From contig DXFI01000288.1 in the NCBI GenBank assembly GCA_019114565.1, positions 1-32,547 on the forward strand: DNA of 32,547 nt, in the 5' to 3' direction. Source of the DNA: Candidatus Desulfovibrio intestinigallinarum (GTDB taxonomy: Bacteria > Desulfobacterota > Desulfovibrionia > Desulfovibrionales > Desulfovibrionaceae). The position numbers and the translations under genes are program-made. Shown in pieces: positions 16,308 to 24,889 of this stretch. Each line of letters starts with the position of its first letter. Position 1 is the stretch's first letter. The notes below the pieces were generated by a model, which ran no database searches, was not told the origin of the DNA, and saw only the letters and a list, made by a program, of their open reading frames with translations.

Positions 16308-16925
16308 CTACACGGCAAATTGCGTCGCTTCGATGCGATCGACCTGCTCCTGCCGCTTTTCATCCAGCAGAGTCAGAGCCAGCGTGTAGGGAGTAATCTG
16401 TTCAAGGCGCAGTTCAAAGGTTTGCAGGAAAAGTTCCATGAAGAGATCAATCATGGAATTCTGCGTCGAGGCAAACCAGATTTCATTGCGATCCGTTGCC
16501 CAGAGGACATTGAATTCCGCGGGAATGGGCAGGAAACGCGCGCGCAGGCGCAGCATGACCTGCTCCTTGATTTCCTTTTTGCGTTCCCGGGCAATAAAGG
16601 TCTTTCCCTGTTCGCTGATGCGGGCCTTTTCTTCCTTGAGCGCAATGGTCAGATGCTTTTTGACCACCGCGGCGGGGATGCGCCGCGTATCAAGCCGCAG
16701 GGAAAAGACAATGTACGCGCCCTTCTGCGGCGGCGCGGTGCGCCAGCGGGTATCCAGCATGTCCTCAAAGCAGACCCAGCCCTTGGACTGCATTTCCGGC
16801 AACTCGTCAATATCCATAAAGGCAAACTGTTTCAGCTTGTCCTCAATGCTCGTCCAGAGTTCGGCAGGCACGGGATCAACGATGCGAAAGCGCGTAAAGC
16901 TGCATGTATTATTGGCAAAACCCAT
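16308..16925 (-). CDS. RdgC N-terminal-like recombination-associated protein
   Basis: This 205-residue protein resembles the first part of RdgC, a ring-forming double-strand DNA-binding protein that limits RecA activity. Recognisable features are the N-terminal CSFTRFRIVDP strand, FAFMDIDELPEMQSKGWVCFED, and the long basic helix region KKHLTIALKEEKARISEQGK leading to RKKEIKEQVMLRLRARFLP. The last matches the family KxEKxxLKxEVxxxLLPRAF block. It lacks the C-terminal third of normal RdgC (about 300 residues), which may be supplied by the next gene. ATG 16925 is chosen because the conserved region begins there; the site GGAAA is weak. An in-frame upstream start at 17036 would add an unrelated Cys-rich stretch. 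Confidence 0.65.
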   Translation of the reverse strand: MGFANNTCSFTRFRIVDPVPAELWTSIEDKLKQFAFMDIDELPEMQSKGWVCFEDMLDTRWRTAPPQKGAYIVFSLRLDTRRIPAAVVKKHLTIALKEEKARISEQGKTFIARERKKEIKEQVMLRLRARFLPIPAEFNVLWATDRNEIWFASTQNSMIDLFMELFLQTFELRLEQITPYTLALTLLDEKRQEQVDRIEATQFAV

Positions 16926-17102
16926 ACTTTTTCCTGTTGTCGCGCAGAAGGCCCCAGCCCTGCGGAAAAACATCCCGGTAAAAAACAGGCTGTCCGACCG
17001 GCAGCCGAAACACGCGCGCAGTGTACGCGAGAGCATGCGCCTCTGGCAAGGCGTCTCCCCCGTCCTGCCGCACGGCCCGCTTCGTCTCAGGCTCAGAACT
17101 CA

Positions 17103-17251
17103 TAGAGCGTTTCAACTTTGAAAAAAGATGAAACGCGAGGCGGCGGCACAGCGCCGCCCGGCCCGAAGTGAGCGGAAAAACCGCGTTTTTTCCGCGAAAC
17201 GACAGGCCGTATGGTTTGAAATGCGAAGCATTTCAAACTGAAAATGCTCTA
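17103..17251 (-). repeat. MITE-like intergenic repeat, copy F (full length, reverse)
   Basis: This 149-bp copy is the cleanest in the window. The ends are TAGAGCGTTTCAACTTTG and CAAACTGAAAATGCTCTA, with TA at both ends. All four palindromes are intact: GCGTTTCA/TGAAACGC, GGCGGCG/CGCCGCC-like, GCGGAAAAA/TTTTTTCCGC and TTTGAAATGC/GCATTTCAAA. It lies upstream of the rdgC-like gene and fills much of the 441-base gap 16926-17366, so it may carry or displace that promoter. Confidence 0.93.
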
Positions 17252-17289
17252 AAGAATAATTCCGAGTTACCGCGCCCCAGCCCAGTGAA

Positions 17290-17337
17290 GCGATAAAAAC
17301 AAAACGCGGGCGATGGCCCTTGCACACCATCGCCCGC
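17290..17337 (-). terminator. intrinsic terminator of the PEP-synthase-like / two-component operon
   Basis: GCGGGCGATGG at 17306-17316 pairs with CCATCGCCCGC at 17327-17337. On the minus strand it is followed by GTTTTGTTTTTATC. It is 29 bases beyond the last gene of the operon. Confidence 0.88.
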
Positions 17338-17366
17338 AGCAAAAAGCCAGAAACAGGCCGGAATCC

Positions 17367-19994
17367 TCACTTTGCCTTCAGGCCTGCAATATCCTGTTCA
17401 AACTTGGTGCGATAAGCCGCCACGCGGGCCTCCTCAAGCATAATCATGTCGATTTGCCGCGTATGTATGAGCAGATAGCCGAGAATACGCACGCGCAGCA
17501 ACGTCTCCTCCTTGTCGTAGCCTTCGGCCACGGCAAAAAGGGCATCCTTGCGTACATCGACCCGAAAACCTTCCGCCTCCAGCAGTTCGGCAATCAGCCG
17601 GGCGCGCCGCTCCCGGCGCTGGGCATCGGCCGCGCCGCCCTTGAACTGGAAGCTGACGAAGTTCTCGTGCCGATTATCTCCGGCAAGACACTCGACCGTG
17701 CAGAAATGATACCCGTAACGGGCCTGAAGAATCATGTATTTCGAGGAAATAATAAAGAAATTCTTCTCGGCCATGACGGCGGGCGCGGTACTTTCCAAAT
17801 CCTTGTTCATGGCGCTTTCAAAGACGACGCTCATGAAGCCCGCCGCCCCGGAGGACGGCGGCCCGGCCCAGGGAACGGCGGTCATCCCGGCCCAGAGCGC
17901 CTGCATGGGCTCGCAGGCAATATCGCGCAAATCCACGACCGGCCCGGTAACAGGCCGGGAAAAACCGTCGTCCATATCGACGACCCAGTACTGGAGCTTG
18001 ACGCCCGCCTTGAGCTGCTTGCCCGCGCGCTGATCCACATCGGCGTTTTCACCGAACATGAGCTCCACGGCCTTTTCATGACAAAAGCGCGTAATATCAT
18101 GAAAACTGCGGCAGGAAGCCGGAGCGAACTCCGGCGATTCCGGGTCCAGCAGATGCAGCGGCGTCATATACTCGGCCATGCTGCGCAGCGTCTCCTGCAC
18201 GGGACTGCCCTGCATCAGATTGCGCGGCTTCTCGTGACCGGCGAGCAGCTCGGGATACTCGCCGCGCAGAACCACAGCCCTGTCCGCATCCAGCGTCGCC
18301 ATGCCGCCATCGGCCAGCAGAGAGCAGGCGTCAGGCAGACTGAACAATGCGGGCAGGCCATATTCCCGCGCAACCGACGCCAGATGTCCGGCCATGCCGC
18401 CTGTTTCGCTGATCATGGCGGCGGCCTGCGGCAACAGCGGAGCCCAGCGCGGATGCGCCCGCTCCACGACCAGAATCCCCCCCCTGGGGAACGAAAGCAT
18501 GTCCGCATCCTTGCGCGCCACAAACAGAGGCCCGGCGGCAGCGCCGCCGCTGACGGTCATGCCGCCCTGCGCCAGGATGGCCGACGCAGGAATGGAATCC
18601 GGCAGGGGTTCGGCTCTCCCCGCCTCCGCCGTATCCCCGGACTCGGACAGAGGACGGCTCTGCAGCACCACAAGGCAGGAAGCGCCGTCGCGCATTTCCA
18701 GCGCCCACTCCACATCCTGCGGCTCATTGTAAAACTCTTCCAGCGCCAGAGCCAGACGGGCCAGATGCAGCGCCTGCCCGTCATTGATGCAGGCGCGCGC
18801 GCCCTCCTCCGGGCTCAGAGGCGTACGCCGCACGCCCTGCGCGCAGCCCGGCGCGCAATCCAGCCGAAACGGCTTGACGGCAATCTGCCGTTCCAGCAGT
18901 TCCGGCGGGTTGGTGCGGCTGAAGGTAAAGACATCCGGCGTCATGCCGCCGTCCACGACCGCCTGCGGCAAGCCCGGAACGGCGTTGAGCGTCACCTGCT
19001 CCCGGCCCTGCCGCGCAGCCACGGGGTCCCGGCTGTAGGCCACGCCGCCCGCCTCGGCCCGCACCATGCTCAGCACGCCCACGCACATGGGCGCGGCCTC
19101 GTCGGGGATACCGCGCTGAAAACGGTAGCTCATGGCCGTCACGGAATACTTGCTGGCGATGATTTCCTTCCAGACGTCGCAGGCTTCTTCCGGCAGCACG
19201 TCCAGTTCGGAACGATACTGCCCGGCAAAAGTCACCCCCAGCCCGTCCTCGCCCACGGCGCTGCTGCGCAGAGCAAGGCGCAGATCCGGCCCCAGGCGGC
19301 GCTGCATATCGGCAACGGCCTCTTCCAGAGCCGACTCCAGCTCCGGCGGCAGCGAAGCGCCCTGCACCAGCTGCTGCAGCGAGGCCGACAGGCTGAATAC
19401 CGCGTCCAGACTTTCCAGATCGGTACTCTGAATGCGTTGATTGATGGCATCGCGCAACCCGTTGTGCAGCATGAAACGCTCATAGGCCGCCACGGTCACG
19501 GCAAAGCCTTCGGGCACATCCATGCCCACATTGGCGGCCACTTCGCCAAGATTGGCCATTTTGCCGCCCACCAGCGGCATATGCTGGAGGCGAATGTCCG
19601 CCAGCGGCAGGATAAGAGGCACATCCTCCTCGTGCTCGCGCCGGGGAAGACAGGCCTCCATGGACGCATGCACGCGCCTGAAAGCGTCGTTCAGTTCGGG
19701 ATAGGCATTGCCGGAAAGGGCGTTCAGCTCACGCACCATCTGATAGACGGACGCGCCCACGCGCGTTCCAAGCGCCCGCACGGCATCCATGCCGAAAGGA
19801 TGCCCCCCGGAGAGCAGGGCTTCCGCTTCGCTCATGCCCTCCAGCGCCGCCTTGTTGGCGGAAAGCAGCCGACGGAAACGCGCGCACCGCTCCCGCAGAC
19901 GAGCCTTGAGCTCCTCCTCGCGGGCCAGCGCCTCGGGGTCCGGCTGCGCCGGGCCGCGCCTCAGCAGATTGCGTAAACTGTCGAGTACGCCCAT
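17367..19994 (-). CDS. PEP-synthase-like protein: PEP/pyruvate-binding and phosphohistidine domains with a novel C-terminus
   Basis: This 875-residue cytoplasmic protein is related to PEP synthase/PPDK only in its first two-thirds. A helical N-terminal region (1-115) precedes the ATP-grasp nucleotide-binding domain: GGKMANLGE (143-151), RSSAVGEDG (243-251), and the end motifs QDVEWALE (about 426) and VLQSRP (443-448). The swivelling phosphohistidine domain follows with TGGMAGHLAS, catalytic His 537. After about 600 there is no PEP/pyruvate TIM barrel. A different region of about 275 residues follows (CRSFHDITRFCHEKAVELMFG ... LLIHTRQIDMIM) that is shared with the paralogue at 22182-24824. It may phosphorylate itself from ATP or bind a nucleotide without making PEP. 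The start lies four bases after the response-regulator gene. Confidence 0.85.
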   Translation of the reverse strand: MGVLDSLRNLLRRGPAQPDPEALAREEELKARLRERCARFRRLLSANKAALEGMSEAEALLSGGHPFGMDAVRALGTRVGASVYQMVRELNALSGNAYPELNDAFRRVHASMEACLPRREHEEDVPLILPLADIRLQHMPLVGGKMANLGEVAANVGMDVPEGFAVTVAAYERFMLHNGLRDAINQRIQSTDLESLDAVFSLSASLQQLVQGASLPPELESALEEAVADMQRRLGPDLRLALRSSAVGEDGLGVTFAGQYRSELDVLPEEACDVWKEIIASKYSVTAMSYRFQRGIPDEAAPMCVGVLSMVRAEAGGVAYSRDPVAARQGREQVTLNAVPGLPQAVVDGGMTPDVFTFSRTNPPELLERQIAVKPFRLDCAPGCAQGVRRTPLSPEEGARACINDGQALHLARLALALEEFYNEPQDVEWALEMRDGASCLVVLQSRPLSESGDTAEAGRAEPLPDSIPASAILAQGGMTVSGGAAAGPLFVARKDADMLSFPRGGILVVERAHPRWAPLLPQAAAMISETGGMAGHLASVAREYGLPALFSLPDACSLLADGGMATLDADRAVVLRGEYPELLAGHEKPRNLMQGSPVQETLRSMAEYMTPLHLLDPESPEFAPASCRSFHDITRFCHEKAVELMFGENADVDQRAGKQLKAGVKLQYWVVDMDDGFSRPVTGPVVDLRDIACEPMQALWAGMTAVPWAGPPSSGAAGFMSVVFESAMNKDLESTAPAVMAEKNFFIISSKYMILQARYGYHFCTVECLAGDNRHENFVSFQFKGGAADAQRRERRARLIAELLEAEGFRVDVRKDALFAVAEGYDKEETLLRVRILGYLLIHTRQIDMIMLEEARVAAYRTKFEQDIAGLKAK

Positions 19995-19998
19995 AATC

Positions 19999-20376
19999 CT
20001 AGCCGGCGGCGCGCGCCGCCTCCTCCATTTTCAGGATGAGCTCATTGATGGCCACAGGCTTGAGCATGTAGTCAAAGGCCCCGAGATCCATGCCTTCCAC
20101 GGCAACCCCCAGCGAGGCATGCCCGGTCAGCAGCACCACCGGCAGCGTCGCCGCCACGGCCTTCATGCGCCGCAGGGCTTCCAGCCCGTCCATGCCGGGC
20201 ATGCGCACGTCCATGACCACCACATCGGGAAGCGTGCCCGCCGCAGCTGCCTCCTCCACGGCCCTGACGCCTTCCAGCCCGTCGTGCGCCGTGGACACTT
20301 CAATACCGCGCCGGGAAAGGCGTTTTTCCATCAGCTCCAGAAATTCCCGCTCATCATCCACGAAAAGGGCCCGCAT
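19999..20376 (-). CDS. receiver-only response regulator
   Basis: This 125-residue CheY-like protein consists of a single receiver domain: acidic pair D7-D8 (FVDDE), phosphorylation site D56 in VVVMDVRMPG, T84 (LLTGHAS) and K106 (MLKPV). It has no DNA-binding or enzyme output domain. Output must therefore go through a partner protein, and the flanking genes suggest one of the PEP-synthase-like proteins. GGAG lies about six bases upstream of the ATG. It is 63 bases downstream of the histidine kinase gene and directly upstream of the catalytic-type PEP-synthase-like gene. Confidence 0.93.
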   Translation of the reverse strand: MRALFVDDEREFLELMEKRLSRRGIEVSTAHDGLEGVRAVEEAAAAGTLPDVVVMDVRMPGMDGLEALRRMKAVAATLPVVLLTGHASLGVAVEGMDLGAFDYMLKPVAINELILKMEEAARAAG

Positions 20377-20439
20377 ACGCTCTCCTTATTTAGTTGGGGG
20401 GTGGTGTTTCGGGGCCATTCTCCCGAACAGAACTCTGCC

Positions 20440-22185
20440 TTATGCTTCCTCGTCCTCCGGTTCGGCGGTTGCCGCGGCCTCCGGCGGTTCCGGCGGCAAG
20501 TCGATGCGGAATGTCGTGCCCTGTCCGGGCGTGCTTTCCACCTCGATGCGCCCGCCGAGCTTTTCCAGAATGGAAAAGCAGATGGCCAGACCGAGCCCCG
20601 TCCCTTCACCCACAGCCTTGGTGGTAAAGAAGGGATCGAAAATGCGCTTCATATTTTCCGGGGAAATGCCCGGGCCGGTATCCGTGATGGACAGGCGGGC
20701 CCCCTTGCCGTGCGCCTCGCTGCGCAGAGTGATGGTGCCGTCCTTGCCCACGGCGTCAATGGCATTGTCGATAATGTTGATGAAAACCTGCTGCAGCTGC
20801 GCCGGATCGGACAGAATCACCGGCACGTCCGCCCCCAGCTCGCGCACCAGCTCGATATGCCGTCCCCGGGCTTCCGTCGCCAGAAAGTCCGCGGCCTGAT
20901 CCAACAGCTGATTGGGCATGATCTCCGTGCGGCCGGGGTTCATGCGCCGCCCGAAGCCCAGCATGCGCTGCGTAATGCCCTTGGCGCGCTGCACATGCTG
21001 TTCGATCTTGCCGGTGCTCTCCAGCAGTTCCTTGTAATTCTGCATCTTCGCGGCATCTTCCTCTTCCAGAAGATCGCGCATCCAGCCCGCGTTTTCCTGA
21101 ATCAGCATCAGGGGATTGTTGATCTCGTGGGCCACACCGGCGGCCATCTTGCCCAGAGCCGCCATCTTGCTGGACTGAAGCATGCGGGCGTCAATATGCG
21201 CCTGCTTGCGGTCGGAGGCGGCCAGCGAAGACACCAGCCGCCGCGTGGCGACCAGCGCCCCGAAACCGGTAATCACCAGCCCCAGCAGCACCAGCAGCGC
21301 CACCGAGAGCCGCAGCTGCCGCAGCGGCTGAAGGCTGTCGGTCATGTCGTCCACCACGACCAGAATCCAGGGCATGGTCTCAAGGCGCATCATGGCCACG
21401 GCAGCCCTGGCACTGGATGACGTCGTAGGCTGGAGCGACGACGGCGTCGCCAGCTTTTCCACCACAATGCCGCCTTTGCGCAGCTGCTCCATCTTCAGCG
21501 GCAGGGCAAAATGCCCCATGCTGGAACCGTAATGCCGCGACGGCGTCTGAAGGATACCATCCTCGTTGACCAGAAAAGCGTCGCTGCTGCCTGCGGAATA
21601 AAGGCGCTGCAACAGCGCGCCGATGGCTTCCATGTCGATGGTGGCACGCAGGATGAAGCTGCGCGAGCCCTCGTGACGCAGCACGGCAATAATGAAGTGC
21701 GGCACGTTGCGATAGCCCATGAACACATCGCTGACATAGACTCCCCGCCGCAGCACGGCCTGGAACCATTCCGCCGAGGTATAGTCGGCGGTGCGCAGAT
21801 CAAAGGGGCCCACGTAGGCAACATGTTTGCCGTCCATGCCGATGATGCCCACATCCGCAAAAGAACGGCTGTGCGCCTGCATGACGGAAAAGATGGAACT
21901 CAACCGCTCGGGATCGCTCAATTCCTCATAGGAATGCGTGAACGCCAGCGTCCGAATCTGGGAAACACGCTCCGTCAGAAAGGTGTCCAGCGCCCGGTGC
22001 TTGCTGTTGGTGACGGACTCCAGACCAATGGCAAGCTTTTCATCGTACAGCGCGCCCAGGCGATCATAGCAGAACAGCCCCAGCGCCAGCAGCGGCGTCA
22101 TGGCCAGCAGCAGCAGAAGAAACAACAGGCGACGCCGTATTCCCGCATACCCGCGCTTGGCCACATAGCTCTTGGGTTCGCTCAT
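20440..22185 (-). CDS. dCache-containing membrane histidine kinase
   Basis: This 581-residue sensor kinase has TM1 at about 19-39, a periplasmic dCache-like sensor at about 45-285 (IGMDGKHVAYVGPFDLRTADY, with VYVSDVFMGYRNVPHF) and TM2 at about 291-313. The dimerisation helix carries H353 in AAGVAHEINNPL. The ATPase domain has the N-box IIDNAID, G1 DTGPGIS (about 502), F-box FDPFFTTK and G2 GTGLGLA, and a short acidic tail. There is no fused receiver. Its ATG overlaps the stop of the upstream gene as ATGA, which indicates translational coupling. It probably phosphorylates the receiver-only protein encoded next. The ligand is unknown. Confidence 0.95.
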   Translation of the reverse strand: MSEPKSYVAKRGYAGIRRRLLFLLLLLAMTPLLALGLFCYDRLGALYDEKLAIGLESVTNSKHRALDTFLTERVSQIRTLAFTHSYEELSDPERLSSIFSVMQAHSRSFADVGIIGMDGKHVAYVGPFDLRTADYTSAEWFQAVLRRGVYVSDVFMGYRNVPHFIIAVLRHEGSRSFILRATIDMEAIGALLQRLYSAGSSDAFLVNEDGILQTPSRHYGSSMGHFALPLKMEQLRKGGIVVEKLATPSSLQPTTSSSARAAVAMMRLETMPWILVVVDDMTDSLQPLRQLRLSVALLVLLGLVITGFGALVATRRLVSSLAASDRKQAHIDARMLQSSKMAALGKMAAGVAHEINNPLMLIQENAGWMRDLLEEEDAAKMQNYKELLESTGKIEQHVQRAKGITQRMLGFGRRMNPGRTEIMPNQLLDQAADFLATEARGRHIELVRELGADVPVILSDPAQLQQVFINIIDNAIDAVGKDGTITLRSEAHGKGARLSITDTGPGISPENMKRIFDPFFTTKAVGEGTGLGLAICFSILEKLGGRIEVESTPGQGTTFRIDLPPEPPEAAATAEPEDEEA

Positions 22186-24824
22186 GACGCGGACTCCTTC
22201 TTCGTCTCCCCGTTTTCAGTATCTCCGGCGGCGGGCGCAAAGGACACGGCACAGGCGGGCGCTTCAAGCCCCTCCGGCAGTCCCCTGCCCGTATAGAGGG
22301 CGCGGCAGTCCGCGAGAATGGAAGCCCGGGTCGCCTCCACCTTGGCAGGCTCCTGCATGATCATGTCCAGCTGCCGGGTATGGATGGTCAGATACCCGGC
22401 CACGGCCAGCAGGCAGCGGCCCTCCTCCATGTCCATGCCGTCCACGCGGGCCACCAGCGCATCGTTGCGCACAACAGGCGAAAGACCGAATTCCCAGAGA
22501 ATATCGGCCACAAAACGCACGCGCAGAATACGGCGCTCGATATTGGCAGCGCCGCCGCGCAACTGAAAGACAAGATAATTTTCGCTGCGCCGCTCGCCCA
22601 GACGGGCCTCCACGGAAACAAAATGGAAGCCGAAGCGGGAATGCAGACTGCAATAGTCGCGGGACACAAGAAAGTAGTTCTTTTCGGAAAAATAACTTGT
22701 CTGTGTCGCCGGATCGAGATTGGGATTGGCCGTGGCCTCAAACAGAACCGAAAGAAAGCCCTTGCCGTCCACCGGCGGCGGCCCCTGCCACGGATAGGCG
22801 TTCATGCCGTACCAGACAAAGAGCATGGGCAGGGACGCTATCTCCTCAATGTCGATATAGGGCTCGTTCCGCTGCACACGGAAGCCGTCGTTCAGATTGA
22901 CGACCCAGAACTGCTTGAGCACCTTGTCGCGCAGCTGTTTGACCCGCACGGCCGCATGCTTTTTGTCCGAGCCGAGCGAGAACATCGCGCTCACGGCCTT
23001 CTCGTGGCAGTAACGGGCAATATCGTGATAGGTCTGGCAGTTGGCGGCCCGGAATTCGATGCTGTCCACATCGTGCGTCAGAGGCAGAATATGCTCCGCA
23101 GCCTTTTGCAGACTGTGCATGACGGGACTCCCCGGCATATAGTCATGCGGCGGCGGCGCCTTGTCGAGCAGGCATTCCACCTGACCGGGGAAGACCACCC
23201 CGCCATCCGCGCACAGCGTCACCATGTCGCCGGTATGAAGCATGCGGCTGGCCTTGCCGACGTTGATGATCATGGGCCGCCCGAATTCGCGGGCCAGCGA
23301 GGCCAGACGGGACCCCATAAGCCCTTCTTCCGCCACAATGCCCGCTGCCACGTCAATGAGCGAAACCCAGCGGTAAATGTCGCGCCGCACCACAAGGATG
23401 TCCCCCTTGCGGATATGGCGGGCATCTTCCCACGAATCGGCCACCAGCACACGGCCGTAGACGCAGCCCCGGCTTGCGGTTTCGCCGCCGCTCAGCAGCG
23501 GCGCGGGGAGCTGATCGCGCTCCTCATGCAGCACGTCATGCAGAGGCGACGCAGGCACATAAATAATGTCGCGCAGCTGCAACAAATAGAAATCGCCTTT
23601 CGGCGTGCGCAGCCAGGTAAAGGCCTGCGGTTTTTCCAGCAGCCGTTCCAGCTTCACGGACAGATCCGCCAGCTGACGCAACGCGTTGTCATCCAGAACA
23701 GGGTGCGCGGGATCGTAGAGACGCCGGGACGTGATCTCGTGCGGTTCGGCGCGGGAGACGTGCACGGAATCCACGGGCAGCAGAGAATATTCCATATCCT
23801 GCGGCAGCCCCGGACAGGCATAAATATGCAGATTGCCGCTGACGGCCAGCGGGTTCGCGGAATGAGCGATACCGCCCACGCCGCCTTCCTCCACCGCCAT
23901 GCAGGCCACGCAGACGCCCGCGCCGCTGTCGGTCAGACCGCGCGCGCGGCGGTAAATGAGAGACTGGGCCTGCTGTTTGCGCGCCAGCGTCGTATGGAAG
24001 GCGGCCAGCACTTCATCGTCCGAGGCGTGCAGGCTCACGGGCGGCCCCCAGATGAGCAGACCGGGATCGCCTTCGCCGCCGACTTCCGGTCCAGGCCAGA
24101 GACGCCCGCGCAGCAAAAGCTGCATGCCCTCCTGCGGACACTGGGCGCGCAGTTGACGCACACCCTCCAGGAAGGCTCCGGCCACGTCTTCCGGCAAGGG
24201 CATGCTTTCCACCAGTTCGCGCAGACTTTCCGAAAGTTCGGCCAGATGCTCCGTGGCGTAGCCGCCCGAAGCCTGCACTCTCCGGCTGAATTCTTCCTGT
24301 AGTTCCTTGCGCTTGAAGACGCGCATACAGCCGGGGGCCGTCATGACGAAGCCCGGGGGCACATGAGCGGCCAGCGTTCTGCCCAGCTGGCCAAGGCGGA
24401 TGGTGCTCGGGTCCGCCAGATGCGGCATGGCCTCAAGATCGGGATGGCCCAGCGGCAGCATCAGCGGGCCGGGCTGCGCTTCTTCGTCTTCGTAGACCTC
24501 GGCGGCGACGATGGCCTGCAATTCGCCAAAGCGTTTGTACAGTTCGGGCGTCGATGCGGGACTCAGCTTTTCCAGCTGCTGTATGCACTGAAAAACCTGC
24601 GTCGCCACGCGGGTACAGAGCGCGCGCACACGGTAGGAGCCGAAGGGATGATCACAGCACAGCGTGTATTCAAGCTCGGTCATGGTTTCCTGAAACTTAT
24701 TCCATGCCGTAAGAAAGAGCTTGAAACGATGGTGCAGCAGCGCAAAGTCCTGCTCGGAGGAACCGACAGCGCGTTTCGGCGTCTCCGAACGGGAAAACAA
24801 TTGTTTCAGGCGGGAAAAAAGCAT
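22182..24824 (-). CDS. PEP-synthase-like protein with degenerate catalytic motifs (probable pseudoenzyme)
   Basis: This 880-residue protein is a full-length paralogue of the product of 17367-19994. It has the same order: helical N-terminus, ATP-grasp-like region, swivelling domain, then the shared C-terminal region (NCQTYHDIARYCHEKAVSAMF ... LTIHTRQLDMIMQEP). The catalytic features have decayed. GGKMANLGE is replaced by STIRLGQLG, RSSAVGEDG has no equivalent, and the phosphohistidine TGGMAGH reads EGLMGSR (about 500-506), so His is replaced by Arg. It is probably a binding or regulatory partner and not an enzyme. ATG 24824 is preferred because GGAGG lies directly upstream; an in-frame start at 24887 would add a hydrophobic stretch. 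It is the first gene of a four-gene unit. Confidence 0.8.
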   Translation of the reverse strand: MLFSRLKQLFSRSETPKRAVGSSEQDFALLHHRFKLFLTAWNKFQETMTELEYTLCCDHPFGSYRVRALCTRVATQVFQCIQQLEKLSPASTPELYKRFGELQAIVAAEVYEDEEAQPGPLMLPLGHPDLEAMPHLADPSTIRLGQLGRTLAAHVPPGFVMTAPGCMRVFKRKELQEEFSRRVQASGGYATEHLAELSESLRELVESMPLPEDVAGAFLEGVRQLRAQCPQEGMQLLLRGRLWPGPEVGGEGDPGLLIWGPPVSLHASDDEVLAAFHTTLARKQQAQSLIYRRARGLTDSGAGVCVACMAVEEGGVGGIAHSANPLAVSGNLHIYACPGLPQDMEYSLLPVDSVHVSRAEPHEITSRRLYDPAHPVLDDNALRQLADLSVKLERLLEKPQAFTWLRTPKGDFYLLQLRDIIYVPASPLHDVLHEERDQLPAPLLSGGETASRGCVYGRVLVADSWEDARHIRKGDILVVRRDIYRWVSLIDVAAGIVAEEGLMGSRLASLAREFGRPMIINVGKASRMLHTGDMVTLCADGGVVFPGQVECLLDKAPPPHDYMPGSPVMHSLQKAAEHILPLTHDVDSIEFRAANCQTYHDIARYCHEKAVSAMFSLGSDKKHAAVRVKQLRDKVLKQFWVVNLNDGFRVQRNEPYIDIEEIASLPMLFVWYGMNAYPWQGPPPVDGKGFLSVLFEATANPNLDPATQTSYFSEKNYFLVSRDYCSLHSRFGFHFVSVEARLGERRSENYLVFQLRGGAANIERRILRVRFVADILWEFGLSPVVRNDALVARVDGMDMEEGRCLLAVAGYLTIHTRQLDMIMQEPAKVEATRASILADCRALYTGRGLPEGLEAPACAVSFAPAAGDTENGETKKESAS

Positions 24825-24889
24825 GCTCCCTCCGCAAGAGTGGCCGTTTGCGCGCCGGAACAGCACGAAAAACCATCCGATGCGCATTC

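Noticed and set aside
17313-19976. Plus-strand open frame of 887 codons opposite the PEP-synthase-like gene
   Set aside because: Its composition is rich in His, Arg and Gln with no recognisable motif. The minus-strand frame has catalytic motifs, so this is an antisense shadow.
17367-19994. Annotation as a true PEP synthase (ppsA) or PPDK
   Set aside because: The PEP/pyruvate TIM-barrel domain is missing, so the full PEP-forming reaction is not supported.
22380-24302. Plus-strand open frame of 640 codons opposite the second PEP-synthase-like gene
   Set aside because: It has the same His/Arg/Gln-rich shadow composition; the minus-strand frame aligns with its paralogue.
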